Origin: Clostridia bacterium
GTDB lineage: Bacteria > Bacillota > Clostridia > Oscillospirales > Ruminococcaceae
DNA: 10,308 nucleotides
NCBI GenBank assembly: GCA_021152595.1
Contig: JAGKVC010000128.1
Span: 1 to 10,308 of the forward strand
Reading direction: 5' to 3'
The translations under genes were made by a program, and so were the position numbers. Positions 1-8,487 of the stretch are shown in pieces. The notes under the pieces are model-generated. The model was not told the DNA's origin. It did not search any database and saw only the letters and a program-made list of their open reading frames with translations. The first letter of the stretch is position 1. Every line of letters begins with the position of its first letter.

Positions 1-487
1 CCTTTTTGGATACCGTCCATTCGCTCCAGCTATGACCGAATGCCGGTACGGTAACATCTTCCTTTTTCAGGAGCTTGGTGCCGATCTGATTTGCGCTGCA
101 CAGACCGCAGTGCGCACACTTCCAGTGTGCAATGTTACCGTCTGTTTCGCAGGTTGCAGCCTTTTCAAACTGCTGAATCCACTCATGACCGATAGCCGGA
201 ATCGTCAGATTCGCGTCAAAGAGCCGGACTGTGCAGTTCTTGTCTGCAAAGTGTTCGCCGCAGCGGCTGCATGTCCAGTGTTCCGCGGATCCTGCTTCGG
301 TGCAGGCTGCCTCCTTCGCCGCATGATGCACAGCGTCATGTCCGAGCGGGGCAGTGATCAGGTCTTCTGCGGTGAGTTCGGTTTCGCCGTTTTCATCCTC
401 TGCCAGCTTGCCGCAGATTTCGCATTCCCAGTATTCGATATTGCCGGATTCGGTACAGGTCGCGGCATGTGCCTCGTGATGATGGAA
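1..487 (-). repeat. 51-residue Cys/His tandem repeats at the C-terminal end of the visible giant protein
   Basis: Three full units each of 51 residues occupy residues 2632-2682, 2683-2733 and 2734-2784. A fourth starts at 2785 (WSEWTVSKK) and leaves the window. Each unit has the pattern ..KAATC(T/E)..G(N/S)..(Y/H)W.C..CG........ P..GH, with Cys at unit positions 11, 22 and 25 and His at position 50. A partial relative (SGSCEDGRVYHYSCSCGHIG) precedes them at about 2590-2615. Such repeats occur near the C-termini of large clostridial surface proteins. The CxxC plus Cys/His spacing could bind zinc, which is inference. Confidence 0.82.
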
Positions 488-3400
488 TACGCAGGCTTCC
501 GGTGCATCGGTGAAGGTTGCCGTTCCGATGTGACCGCAGGAGCAGGAATAATGATAAACGCGGCCGTCCTCACAGGAACCGGATTCCAGATAGACCGGAT
601 CGGTATTTTTCTCCGTATCGCTGTGCAGCGGGACAATGCGCATATAGTGCTTTGCGTTTTCTTCATTCGAGGTCTCGTTATTTGTCTTGATGATGCCCGG
701 AATGTCAGCTTCAGCGACCTCCTGATACTTCTCGTCGAGCGAGGCAACGCTGATGGTCACTGCATGCACCGCGCCCGAGCAATCGAGCATATCTTCTCTG
801 GAAATCAGATTGCCTGCCTGATAATCTCCGACATATTCGCTGTGCCGGATGATCGGCTTGAAATCGACCGTTCCGTTCTTGTAATACAGCATGCCCTTGT
901 AGGAATAAACGCCGGTGCCGATACCGTCGAAGTTCAGCGTGCCGGAGCCGCTGAGAATGATGTCGCCCGACTCGCTGTAAAGACCGTATGCATCGTTGTT
1001 AGCCGTGTTGACGAATGTCAGATTGCCGGTGCCGGTCACGGTCAGATTCTTCGCCGCATAGATGATGGAGCTGCCGAGTTCCTTGCCGGTGTAGGCAAGG
1101 GTGTTGTCACCGATGAGTTCGATCGTCAGCTCGTCATTCGCTGCAATCGCCGCATAGGTCGGAATCGTACTGCCGACAAGCTGCCACTCCATTGCGACTG
1201 TTCCGTCACTTTTCAGTGTCAGATTTTTGAGTGTCAGTGTTTTGGTTTCAGGATCATAATGCCAGCCGTCTTTTTCGAGATCGCCGGTGTTTTCGGCGGT
1301 GACCTGTGTTTTGCCGACTGTCACGCCGTAGCCCTGTGAACCGGTGCGGAATGCCGCCTTGTAGAAGGTGCCGTTTATGCCCTGCTTGTAATAGAGGGTA
1401 TAGTCTGTTTCAGGCTGCAAACCTGCCAGATGCTCGCCGCAGAGATAATGCTCGTTGTCAACCGAAATGCAGATGCCGGGAACCTTGTTTCCGTCTGCGT
1501 CAAATACGGTTGCATAGACATCATCCGTGCCGGCATGAATCTCGATGTTGTATACCGAAGCAGTCTTGACGGTATAGCTTTCGCCGTCCTTGAAAATCTT
1601 TGCAAGACCGTCGGCACCGTACTGGAATGATTTTTTGTCTGAGACGAGCTTCTCGGAGGAATCATAGACACCGGAGATAAATGCGTTGTCAATTTCCGGA
1701 ATGCCCTCTGCCGTTGTATCAAAATGATAGCTTTCGCTGTAGGCTGTTTTGCCGTCCGGCGTCAGCGCGGTGACCTTGACATCCTTCTTCTGAGACTGGA
1801 TTTCCGGAGCGTCCTTTTTGCTCGCGTAGATCTGGTAGATGGAGTAGGAATCATTCTTTTCATACTCCGGCTTGCCGTCGCCGTCTGCATCAAAGCTGAC
1901 TGTGTAGCGCAGAACAATGCTGTTCATATCATTCGGTTTCTCGGCAATCGGCGTAAATGTGCCTTCTTTCAGATCATAGGTGAAGTATTTTTCCGGATCG
2001 CTGTCGCATTCAACGCTTGTCAGCTTCACAGAAACTCTGTCATCACTGCAAATCAGCAGATCGCTCAGCGTGACTGTTTCACCGACGACCGGATTGAATC
2101 CCTGCATGGAATACTGCGGCATATTCGGGACAGCTTTGCCGTCCGTGACCGTGATTGTCTCCGGTGCATAGAATGTGATCTTGCCGTCTGTTCTGAGGAA
2201 AACCTCGCCCTCTTCGCCGTTGATATAGATTTTGACATTCTCGGCAAATTTGTCGCCGGTTTCCTGCATCTTCTCCGGAATTTCGAGTGTCACGCTGAGA
2301 CCGTCCTGCATGCCCTTGATAAAGCTCTGAACACGGAGATCGAGCAGGCTCACATCATAGCCGGATGCATCACCGATTTCATAGGCTTCTGCGCTGTAGG
2401 TCGGCAGGATGGTGCTGCTCAGTGTATCGTCATGACCGTTCGTATAGAGATGCACCTGCTTCAGATAATCACTGAAATACGTGCCCTCCGGTACCTCGGT
2501 CGGGAAGTCCAGATGCACCTCGTCAATGACGGATGCCGCATGATCGGACTGTGCCGGATAGGTGTAGTTGAATACAAACTCCTGCCGATATTCGTCTGCG
2601 TCATAATCATATATCTGATATGCATAAGACGAGCTTTGTGCGGTAGCCGGATCCCGGAAACGCTCGCTGATTGTCTCGACAGAACCGTCAAGCTGCGCAG
2701 CCTCCATGGTGAATGAAGCATCCCAGAAGCTGCTTTGGCAGCAGGGCTCGGATTCCAGTACTACCGTGATCGTGTACGGATGGTAGTATTCTGCCACAGA
2801 ATCCTTTGTAATCGGCGTATCGGAATTGGAAGACCAGCCGACTTCTTTGATATGGTAGGGTGCGTCCTCCGGAATTTCAACATCATAATCAAGCGGTTTG
2901 CCGATTTCCGGTGCGGAAATGCCTTTGATCGTAAAGCTGTCATATTTCTCGATCACGCGGATCGTCATGGAAACGCTACCGCCGTCCGGTGTTTTCATGG
3001 TGAAGGTCGCTTCACCGCGCTCGCCGGTCGGTTTGATGACTGACAGCCAGCTGATCGTCGGATGCTGCTCCAGAACTGCAACCTTTTCATTTGTGTTGGT
3101 ATAATCGCTGAAGTCGAAGCCGATTGTGGCATTCGTCGGGTAAGCATTGAATGCACCGATACCTTTCTCATACTTACCGTCCAGAACGTCCGAGACCTTG
3201 ATCTCCATGACTTCATCGCCGAAGCAATGAATATCCGTCGCCTTGACTTCACCGCGGAAGGGTTCATAATTCTCCGTTGAGAATGTCTTTTCGCGCGTTT
3301 CTGTTTTATCGGTCTGGAGTAAGAACTGCGAATCAGACGGATTATAAATCGTTCCGGTTTTACCTGACTTTTTGATATCATCTGTCTGTTCAATTACTTC

Positions 3401-6400
3401 TGTTTCCGGCTTATCTATTGTACCGATTATCTGTCCTTTGCCGATCAATTCCTGTATTTTATCAAGCGTTGACGGATCCATGTCAGTCGGTGTCATAACA
3501 GTTGCGCCCGTTCCCTGTTCCGTCTTTGATTTATCCGACTTAACCGGTTTTCTCGCCACTTTGACTGTTACATAGGGGATGTAGTTTTTGCTGCGGATTT
3601 TGTTTGCAGAGTTGTCCCCGTAAAAGTCCGTCGGGAATGCGGCGGAAGGAATGCCGTCCTTGAACACGTCCGGATCATCTTCGGTGCTGAATACCTTGGT
3701 TGCGCTGTCAACCCTGTACTCCACCTCAACGATCTCCTCATTGTACGCAAGACCTTGGAAATCATCAAGCGAGAGCGTCACCGGATGATCGAATGTCGCA
3801 TAGCTGAGGTCTTTGTCATAGGTAAAGCTGACGCTGCCCTTGAGATCCGGCTTTTGCTCCGTCAGGGTGAATGATCTGTACGGCGCGTTGTTTTTGCTTG
3901 TCTCCACTCTGACATACACATCACGCTGTAACCGTGCAAATTGCGGTAAAATCTCCTTCTCGGTAAAGCCGATCGGATATCTTGCCTCCGGCAGATCCTT
4001 CCAATTATAAGCACTCAGCCCGTCAAAGGATTTTTCTTTTCCGTATGCATAGTAGTAAACAGAGCTGACGGTTTCGCCTGCTTGCAGTCCGCCCAGATTT
4101 GTGACGGAGAATACAGCCGACTGCTCATACGGCTTTTTGCTCGGATCCGGCGTGCCGGTCGGCTTGATTGCAAAGGTACCGTAGATTTCAGGCGCCGGAT
4201 ACAGCACGACAAAATCGGTGACCATATCCAGCGAATACTCAGTGCCCTGAATCTGCTTCATCCGCTGGGTATTTGTCAGTCCGAGTACAACACAAACATC
4301 ATCGTAGTCATCTAAGAAATCCTTTAATTTTGCATTGCGGTTCTCATCCGCGATGAAATCCGGAACCTTATCAGAAAAATCCTTCGGATATCTGACAGGC
4401 GGCACTTCGCCCAGATTGGAAAGGATGGATTCAGGATCAAATGCAAATTGCTTGTATTTGCCGTATGCATAGTAGGTGACAGAGGCAATCTTGCTGCCGT
4501 TATAGAAGTCTCTCAGCTTCTGGACAGAAAGCGTTGCCGGGATATCTTCGCCGAAGTCCTCTTTCTCGTCAGTCTGAACGTTGACATAGCCCTCAGGGCT
4601 GTTCGGATCACAAACCTCCATCGTGTGCGACCAGAAGGTCTGCTTTTTGTCGAAGGCGAGCGGCCAGCGCGGGTTCAGTGCAATCGCACAGACACGGATC
4701 CGCTTGCCGATCAGTTCCTTCGGGATATAGCAGGAATCGGTCTGGTTTGCAGTCACATCGTTGTTATAGAGGCTCAGATTCCGGCTCTTGTCCGTTTTCA
4801 GGATATCCGTTCCGGTTGTCTCGGAGGTATACATATGGAGCTGTTCCGCAGTCCATTTGTATTCACCTGTCGGGGAGATATACGGCAGACCGGTGACATT
4901 CGGATAATCCGGATTGACATAGGTATCTGCACGCGGATCGTCCGGATCGACGGTATTTGCATACCGGAACCGCTTTCCGTCGCTCTTCTTGACGTATTCG
5001 AGATTCCATGAACCGGGCTTATGCTTTGCTTTATCCTTCAGCTCATAGACATCGTCATCATCGGAGCTGCTGGCGTTTTTCTCATTCTTGATGATTTCAG
5101 CCATGCCGCTCTGATAATCTTTCAGTGTGCCGAATTCCGTATATTTGCTCAGTCCGTCATTGAAGATGTTGTCGGTTCCGGCAAGCAGCTTAGAAGGCTT
5201 GCCGTTCTCGTCCAGTTCCCACCACTGATAGTAGATGTCAAAGACTCTTGCGTCTGCTTCCCAGTCAACCATACCGGTCTTGCCGTTGCGCAGCTCGATG
5301 GTATGCTTCTGACCTGCCGGGATCGTATGCATATTGCTCGGATATTCCGGCCACTGGAGCGGCGTAAAGGCAGTGTCGAGATACAGGCGCTCATCTTTCG
5401 TCTGCTCTGATTGCTCAAAGCAGCGGAACAGAATGGAAGTCGTGGTAGAAGCAGGTCTCAGCTTCTTGCCGAAGTCATTGAATGACTTATCTAAGCAGAG
5501 ACTATCCGCACTCGCAGCTTTTTCACCGATGCCGATCTGCTCTTCCACTTCCAGCACGATGCGGTACATCTCACCGGCGCGGTAGCCCTGCCATTCAGGA
5601 TGGGCGTTTTTGATGCGCTGCTCGACCTCGTCCAGCGGCAGCTTGCACTTGAGCGCGGTCTCCTCCGGCGCACAGCCGTAGCGGACTGTGAGCAGCGGAT
5701 CATCGCCGCCGTAGGTGCCGTTCGCGTTGAGATTTTCGCGCGTCAGCGGATCGACCTGATAGACCTTGTAGGTAAAGTATTTCATGTTCGTGCGGACTTT
5801 TTCGTATGTCGCTTTGCTGATGCTGAGTGTGCCGCTCACATAGCGGTCTTCTTCGTCGATCACATCCTGCCATGCATTATCGTCGATAAAGTCCTTGTCA
5901 TAGAGCCAGTAATAGCCTGTGTCCGGCTCATCACAGTGCATGGTGCCGAGCAGCTCCGAGCCTGCCCATTTCTGGAATTTTCCGATATCATTTGGATCCA
6001 CCAAAAAGCGCAGCTCAGAAAATCCGTAGGAGACATCCTTGATTTCATTGCCGTATTTATCCAGCGGCGCCGGATAATACCAGACCTCAGATGCCGCAGT
6101 CTTTTCGCCGTAGGCATCCATTTGTTCCGTTGTCGAATTACGGAAATTCGGTTTGACGGAATACGCCTGTCTGTGATTCGGATCGTCAATCTGGAAATCA
6201 AAATATTTTTCCATCTGGCGGTAAGGCGAACGGATATTATCCTCGTCATCCGTGAAGATATCTTTCGTCTGCGTGCCTGTACCGAGATAATAGGCAAGCT
6301 GCATGGAATTCGATGAATTCGTGACTGCCTCATTCGGATAGACCTTCAGATAGGATTTTGTACGCAGCTCGTTGTCGCCGCAGAACAGGCGGTAATGATA

Positions 6401-8380
6401 CAGTCCGTTTTCTTTGCCCGGTTCCTGATCGTCCATCAGAACAAGACAGCCCTCTGCATTATCGACGATCTGGATTCTGCCGTCGCGGATGAGGTCTTCG
6501 CCGAAGGAATCCACGCCGAGGTTCACCGAGCCGGAGGTGCCGGGGAACTTGCGGAAATGATCGTCAACGGGGGTACCTGCTTTTGTGCGCGCGCCGCTTT
6601 CCAGCTTTGCCATGTTGATCACATTATAGTGGCAGTGGAAGGTGCCGCCGCGCACCTGAATATTGGCAGTTGTCAGCGGTTCCGGGATGATTTCCTGACC
6701 GTATTTGTCATAGACGGTACCATCTTCGATTTTTCCGGATTCCAGATCACTCTGATTCTGATAAAAGAGCTCCTCCACGCCGAAATGTTCGTCATAGGTG
6801 ATCGGAATGACGGAGCCTGAATTCGTGGTGCTCTTAAATTGGGTTGTTTTCAGTTCTTTGTCTTTAATGCCGCGGCAGATGTTGAACACATTTGCACCGG
6901 CATTGGCTGTAAAATCGCCGTCATAGATATAGGCTCTGCCGCCTTCCCGCTTTCTTGCATCATATGTCCATGCACCTGCCTGCGGATTGATCACCACTTC
7001 GACAACAGCATTCCGGGTATCCGGCGTGCTGCCGTTGCCGATGTAGCTGCCGCCGTAGCAGGCAAAGGTGCCCGCTGTTCCCACACGGACAGCCGTACCC
7101 ATAATCGTATTGGAGATCGGCGGGTACTCTGTTGTGCCAAACATATCTATGACCTGATCCACGAGCGAAAAGCCCTCGTTGACAATGCCCATGATGCCGT
7201 CTTTATTGACAGCCTGATTGACAATTTCGTTCTTCGCCTTTGCAACCTTGGTGTTTTTATCGTATTTTGCCTTTCCTTCTTCATCAGCCTTGTTCTCGCC
7301 TTCCGGTGTTCCCTGCTTATCGCCTTCAGCAATCTTCTTGTCTTTTTCCGCCGATTTTTCGCTGACAGACAGATTTCTGGTGCTGGCTTTGCCGTCCGGC
7401 TGATTCTTCTGTGTTTCTGAGGTCTTCGGCGGCTTCGGATCTGCTGTGCCTGTGTTCTCCAGATCAGCGACTTCTTCCAGCACATCCTGATATGCGGCTT
7501 CGGCAGTTGAGATGCCCGTTGCATATTTTGCAATGTTCACGCCGAGTCCGACCGCCGTTCCGATGGCCGTTGTCAGTTTTTTCATGGAGAAATTTGAAAC
7601 GACTTTTCTCTGCATCTTGGTTTCGCCGGCTTCATAGGTGCCGCCGTAAATGATCAGATTTCCGTCCAGTACATGGAACAGATCACGGTGGCCGTACCAT
7701 TTGTAGTCATAGGTATAATGGTCACACCAGCCGGCATAAAATCCGATTTTACCTGTGCCCTTCCCGTCTCCGCGCCATTCAGAGGAGTCGATGATCGTCA
7801 GCGTTGCACCCTCGGAGATTTCAAAGGCACTCAGATAATGTGCACCCTCCCAGCTATATTCCTGCTCGTGGCCGTTTTCTTTGTGATTGATGTTTGCATC
7901 ATATTGAAGCAAAAACTGGTGTCCGTTCAGGTCAAGCACCTTGTCCGTGGTGATTTTGATCGGCTCCCATTTCTGCTTGTCCCAATGATCCCAATAACCT
8001 TTATAGTCTTTTACGAGCGAAACATACTGAACATCGGTGTCTCTGGATTCAAGCAGCGTGCGGAGCGAATGACCGCTGTCTCCTTCGGCAGTCACATATG
8101 TCGCGTGCTGCCACGGGAATCTCTGCTTCATATCTTCTGTTTTGCCGGAATCCATGCTGTCTTTTTTCTGCTGTGCAAGATCCTTCAGCGCATCGTCTGC
8201 ATTCAGAATAATGTGATTCGGATCGTTTGCGTAGTCAAAGTCGATCGTCGGATCGTTGTCCTCCATCGGATCGTCCGCTGCTGCCGGAATGGGCAGCTCC
8301 GTCAGATACGCAGGCAGCAGCGACGCTGTCATAATACCTGACATCATCAAAGAGAAGATGCGTTTTCGCGTTTGTTTCAT
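1..8380 (-). CDS. Giant secreted multidomain surface protein, partial (C-terminus beyond the left edge)
   Basis: One reading frame runs without a stop from ATG at 8380 to the left edge, giving at least 2793 residues. The start is supported by an upstream Shine-Dalgarno (AAGGTGAGG) and a Sec signal peptide: basic MKQTRKR, hydrophobic core 8-26, likely cleavage after PAAA at residue 35. Visible modules in order are a beta-helix-like region (about 138-655) with an insertion at 255-424; a beta-rich middle with an Ig-like stretch (YYQWWELDENG near 1049, then IPKELIGKRIRV near 1217); three divergent repeats (1282-1611); further Ig-like segments (for example ISAPEIGKPLDYDVEI); a DxDxDG motif at 2164-2169; an FN3-like stretch (about 2275-2349, LAGLQPETDYTLYY); a beta-helix module (2351-2509); and Cys/His repeats from 2632. 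I see no catalytic signature, cohesin or transmembrane anchor, although an anchor or dockerin could lie past the edge. The family-level view is a surface adhesin-like or matrix-binding protein. The function is unknown. Confidence 0.93.
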   Translation of the reverse strand, partial: MKQTRKRIFSLMMSGIMTASLLPAYLTELPIPAAADDPMEDNDPTIDFDYANDPNHIILNADDALKDLAQQKKDSMDSGKTEDMKQRFPWQHATYVTAEGDSGHSLRTLLESRDTDVQYVSLVKDYKGYWDHWDKQKWEPIKITTDKVLDLNGHQFLLQYDANINHKENGHEQEYSWEGAHYLSAFEISEGATLTIIDSSEWRGDGKGTGKIGFYAGWCDHYTYDYKWYGHRDLFHVLDGNLIIYGGTYEAGETKMQRKVVSNFSMKKLTTAIGTAVGLGVNIAKYATGISTAEAAYQDVLEEVADLENTGTADPKPPKTSETQKNQPDGKASTRNLSVSEKSAEKDKKIAEGDKQGTPEGENKADEEGKAKYDKNTKVAKAKNEIVNQAVNKDGIMGIVNEGFSLVDQVIDMFGTTEYPPISNTIMGTAVRVGTAGTFACYGGSYIGNGSTPDTRNAVVEVVINPQAGAWTYDARKREGGRAYIYDGDFTANAGANVFNICRGIKDKELKTTQFKSTTNSGSVIPITYDEHFGVEELFYQNQSDLESGKIEDGTVYDKYGQEIIPEPLTTANIQVRGGTFHCHYNVINMAKLESGARTKAGTPVDDHFRKFPGTSGSVNLGVDSFGEDLIRDGRIQIVDNAEGCLVLMDDQEPGKENGLYHYRLFCGDNELRTKSYLKVYPNEAVTNSSNSMQLAYYLGTGTQTKDIFTDDEDNIRSPYRQMEKYFDFQIDDPNHRQAYSVKPNFRNSTTEQMDAYGEKTAASEVWYYPAPLDKYGNEIKDVSYGFSELRFLVDPNDIGKFQKWAGSELLGTMHCDEPDTGYYWLYDKDFIDDNAWQDVIDEEDRYVSGTLSISKATYEKVRTNMKYFTYKVYQVDPLTRENLNANGTYGGDDPLLTVRYGCAPEETALKCKLPLDEVEQRIKNAHPEWQGYRAGEMYRIVLEVEEQIGIGEKAASADSLCLDKSFNDFGKKLRPASTTTSILFRCFEQSEQTKDERLYLDTAFTPLQWPEYPSNMHTIPAGQKHTIELRNGKTGMVDWEADARVFDIYYQWWELDENGKPSKLLAGTDNIFNDGLSKYTEFGTLKDYQSGMAEIIKNEKNASSSDDDDVYELKDKAKHKPGSWNLEYVKKSDGKRFRYANTVDPDDPRADTYVNPDYPNVTGLPYISPTGEYKWTAEQLHMYTSETTGTDILKTDKSRNLSLYNNDVTANQTDSCYIPKELIGKRIRVCAIALNPRWPLAFDKKQTFWSHTMEVCDPNSPEGYVNVQTDEKEDFGEDIPATLSVQKLRDFYNGSKIASVTYYAYGKYKQFAFDPESILSNLGEVPPVRYPKDFSDKVPDFIADENRNAKLKDFLDDYDDVCVVLGLTNTQRMKQIQGTEYSLDMVTDFVVLYPAPEIYGTFAIKPTGTPDPSKKPYEQSAVFSVTNLGGLQAGETVSSVYYYAYGKEKSFDGLSAYNWKDLPEARYPIGFTEKEILPQFARLQRDVYVRVETSKNNAPYRSFTLTEQKPDLKGSVSFTYDKDLSYATFDHPVTLSLDDFQGLAYNEEIVEVEYRVDSATKVFSTEDDPDVFKDGIPSAAFPTDFYGDNSANKIRSKNYIPYVTVKVARKPVKSDKSKTEQGTGATVMTPTDMDPSTLDKIQELIGKGQIIGTIDKPETEVIEQTDDIKKSGKTGTIYNPSDSQFLLQTDKTETREKTFSTENYEPFRGEVKATDIHCFGDEVMEIKVSDVLDGKYEKGIGAFNAYPTNATIGFDFSDYTNTNEKVAVLEQHPTISWLSVIKPTGERGEATFTMKTPDGGSVSMTIRVIEKYDSFTIKGISAPEIGKPLDYDVEIPEDAPYHIKEVGWSSNSDTPITKDSVAEYYHPYTITVVLESEPCCQSSFWDASFTMEAAQLDGSVETISERFRDPATAQSSSYAYQIYDYDADEYRQEFVFNYTYPAQSDHAASVIDEVHLDFPTEVPEGTYFSDYLKQVHLYTNGHDDTLSSTILPTYSAEAYEIGDASGYDVSLLDLRVQSFIKGMQDGLSVTLEIPEKMQETGDKFAENVKIYINGEEGEVFLRTDGKITFYAPETITVTDGKAVPNMPQYSMQGFNPVVGETVTLSDLLICSDDRVSVKLTSVECDSDPEKYFTYDLKEGTFTPIAEKPNDMNSIVLRYTVSFDADGDGKPEYEKNDSYSIYQIYASKKDAPEIQSQKKDVKVTALTPDGKTAYSESYHFDTTAEGIPEIDNAFISGVYDSSEKLVSDKKSFQYGADGLAKIFKDGESYTVKTASVYNIEIHAGTDDVYATVFDADGNKVPGICISVDNEHYLCGEHLAGLQPETDYTLYYKQGINGTFYKAAFRTGSQGYGVTVGKTQVTAENTGDLEKDGWHYDPETKTLTLKNLTLKSDGTVAMEWQLVGSTIPTYAAIAANDELTIELIGDNTLAYTGKELGSSIIYAAKNLTVTGTGNLTFVNTANNDAYGLYSESGDIILSGSGTLNFDGIGTGVYSYKGMLYYKNGTVDFKPIIRHSEYVGDYQAGNLISREDMLDCSGAVHAVTISVASLDEKYQEVAEADIPGIIKTNNETSNEENAKHYMRIVPLHSDTEKNTDPVYLESGSCEDGRVYHYSCSCGHIGTATFTDAPEACVFHHHEAHAATCTESGNIEYWECEICGKLAEDENGETELTAEDLITAPLGHDAVHHAAKEAACTEAGSAEHWTCSRCGEHFADKNCTVRLFDANLTIPAIGHEWIQQFEKAATCETDGNIAHWKCAHCGLCSANQIGTKLLKKEDVTVPAFGHSWSEWTVSKK
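854..1330 (-). other. Beta-helix module of the gut-surface-protein type in the giant protein
   Basis: Residues 2351-2509 begin YGVTVGKTQVTAENTGDL and continue with WHYDPETKTLTLKNLTLKS. Rungs follow: AAIAANDELTIELIGDNTL, IIYAAKNLTVTGTGNLTFV, YGLYSESGDIILSGSGTLNF and GVYSYKGMLYYKNGTVDF. The header (V.VGG..VT..N.......Y....TLTL.N) followed by rungs of the form 'DLTI.L.G.NT' and 'LTVTGTG.L' is a common module in large exported proteins of gut Firmicutes, often annotated as a carbohydrate-binding beta-helix domain. The ligand is unknown. Confidence 0.65.
3548..4540 (-). repeat. Three divergent tandem protein repeats (two with YYAYGK) in the giant protein
   Basis: Units begin at residues about 1282 (ATLSVQKLRDF), 1422 (AVFSVTNLGGL) and 1534 (VTLSLDDFQGL). 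Each continues with a short gap, then VxxVxYxxY (IASVTYYAYGKYKQF; VSSVYYYAYGKEKSF; IVEVEYRVDSATKVF), then PxxxxPxxF (PPVRYPKDF; PEARYPIGF; PSAAFPTDF), and ends with a beta-strand (VCVVLG, VYVRVETS, VTVKVAR). The first two are exactly 140 codons apart and share a 15-base identical DNA stretch over the YYAYG codons (4461-4475 and 4041-4055). The third is more diverged. The likely fold is Ig-like and I cannot name the family. Confidence 0.7.
6416..7969 (-). other. N-terminal beta-helix-like region with an inserted helical/charged segment
   Basis: Residues about 138-655 repeat the rung-like wording of parallel beta-helices: VLDLNGHQFLLQ, ATLTIIDSS, LDGNLIIYGGTYEAG, TFACYGGSYIGNG, AYIYDGDFTANAGANVFN, IQVRGGTFHCHYN and GRIQIVDNAEGCLVLMD. 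Such GGTF/GGTY rungs are typical of secreted beta-helix proteins that bind or act on polysaccharide, but no lyase or hydrolase active site is evident. Between the rungs ending at about 254 and starting at about 424 lies an insertion without beta-helix character. The fold is inferred from the pattern only. Confidence 0.6.
7109..7618 (-). other. Helical and Lys/Glu-rich insertion within the beta-helix region
   Basis: Residues about 255-424 break the beta-helix ladder. First comes a moderately hydrophobic helix-prone stretch (KKLTTAIGTAVGLGVNIAKY) followed by TAEAAYQDVLEEVADLE. Then comes a disordered-looking segment of about 75 residues (307-382) made mostly of K, E, D, T, N, G and A with almost no hydrophobics. 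Last is a second helix-prone stretch (NEIVNQAVNKDGIMGIVNEG, then FSLVDQVIDMFG). Rung-like sequence resumes with VRVGTAGTFACYGGSYIGNG. The hydrophobic stretch is too polar for a confident membrane helix. Confidence 0.6.
8276..8380 (-). other. Sec signal peptide of the giant protein
   Basis: Residues 1-35 show a basic N-region (KQTRKR), a hydrophobic core (IFSLMMSGIMTASLLPAYL) and a small-residue cleavage region ending PAAA before DDPMEDN. The acidic start of the mature protein and the absence of a lipobox Cys indicate signal peptidase I export rather than a lipoprotein. Confidence 0.88.
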
Positions 8381-8389
8381 AAATTTGTA

Positions 8390-8398
8390 CCTCACCTT
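8390..8398 (-). promoter_or_regulatory. Ribosome binding site of the giant gene
   Basis: On the minus strand AAGGTGAGG lies 9 bases before ATG at 8380. It is a good anti-Shine-Dalgarno match and fixes the start immediately before the signal peptide. Confidence 0.75.
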
Positions 8399-8469
8399 CA
8401 AATTAGATTTTTGATACCGGTCTGTTTTTTCCCTGCATGTTCAAACGGTTATTTCGCTGTTCGGTATGT

Positions 8470-8487
8470 TCACATCCGCATCACCAT
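8470..8487 (-). CDS. Putative five-codon leader ORF upstream of the giant gene
   Basis: On the minus strand a strong Shine-Dalgarno (GAAAGGAG, core at 8497-8501) stands 9 bases before ATG GTG ATG CGG ATG TGA, which would encode MVMRM. It ends about 90 bases before the giant gene's ATG. This Shine-Dalgarno is as strong as or stronger than the giant gene's own. It could be a translated leader affecting expression, or a chance start. Only the short sequence supports it. Confidence 0.25.
   Translation of the reverse strand: MVMRM

Noticed and set aside
32..1339. 435-codon open frame on the plus strand
   Set aside because: It is fully antisense to the giant gene, is rich in Cys, Phe and Ile without domain pattern, and has no ribosome binding site. 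The minus frame here encodes coherent beta-helix and Cys/His repeats.
3548..4540. CRISPR array or DNA-level tandem repeat
   Set aside because: The repetition is at protein level, 110-140 codons apart, with only 15 identical bases, inside a coding frame.
5600..6316. 238-codon plus-strand frame, and similar antisense frames at 1724-2716, 4448-5011, 6839-7420 and 7673-8341
   Set aside because: All lie opposite the single continuous giant frame and look like shadows created by its codon usage.
6416..7969. Pectate lyase or other beta-helix enzyme
   Set aside because: Rung-like sequence is present but no catalytic or calcium-binding residues typical of such lyases could be identified.
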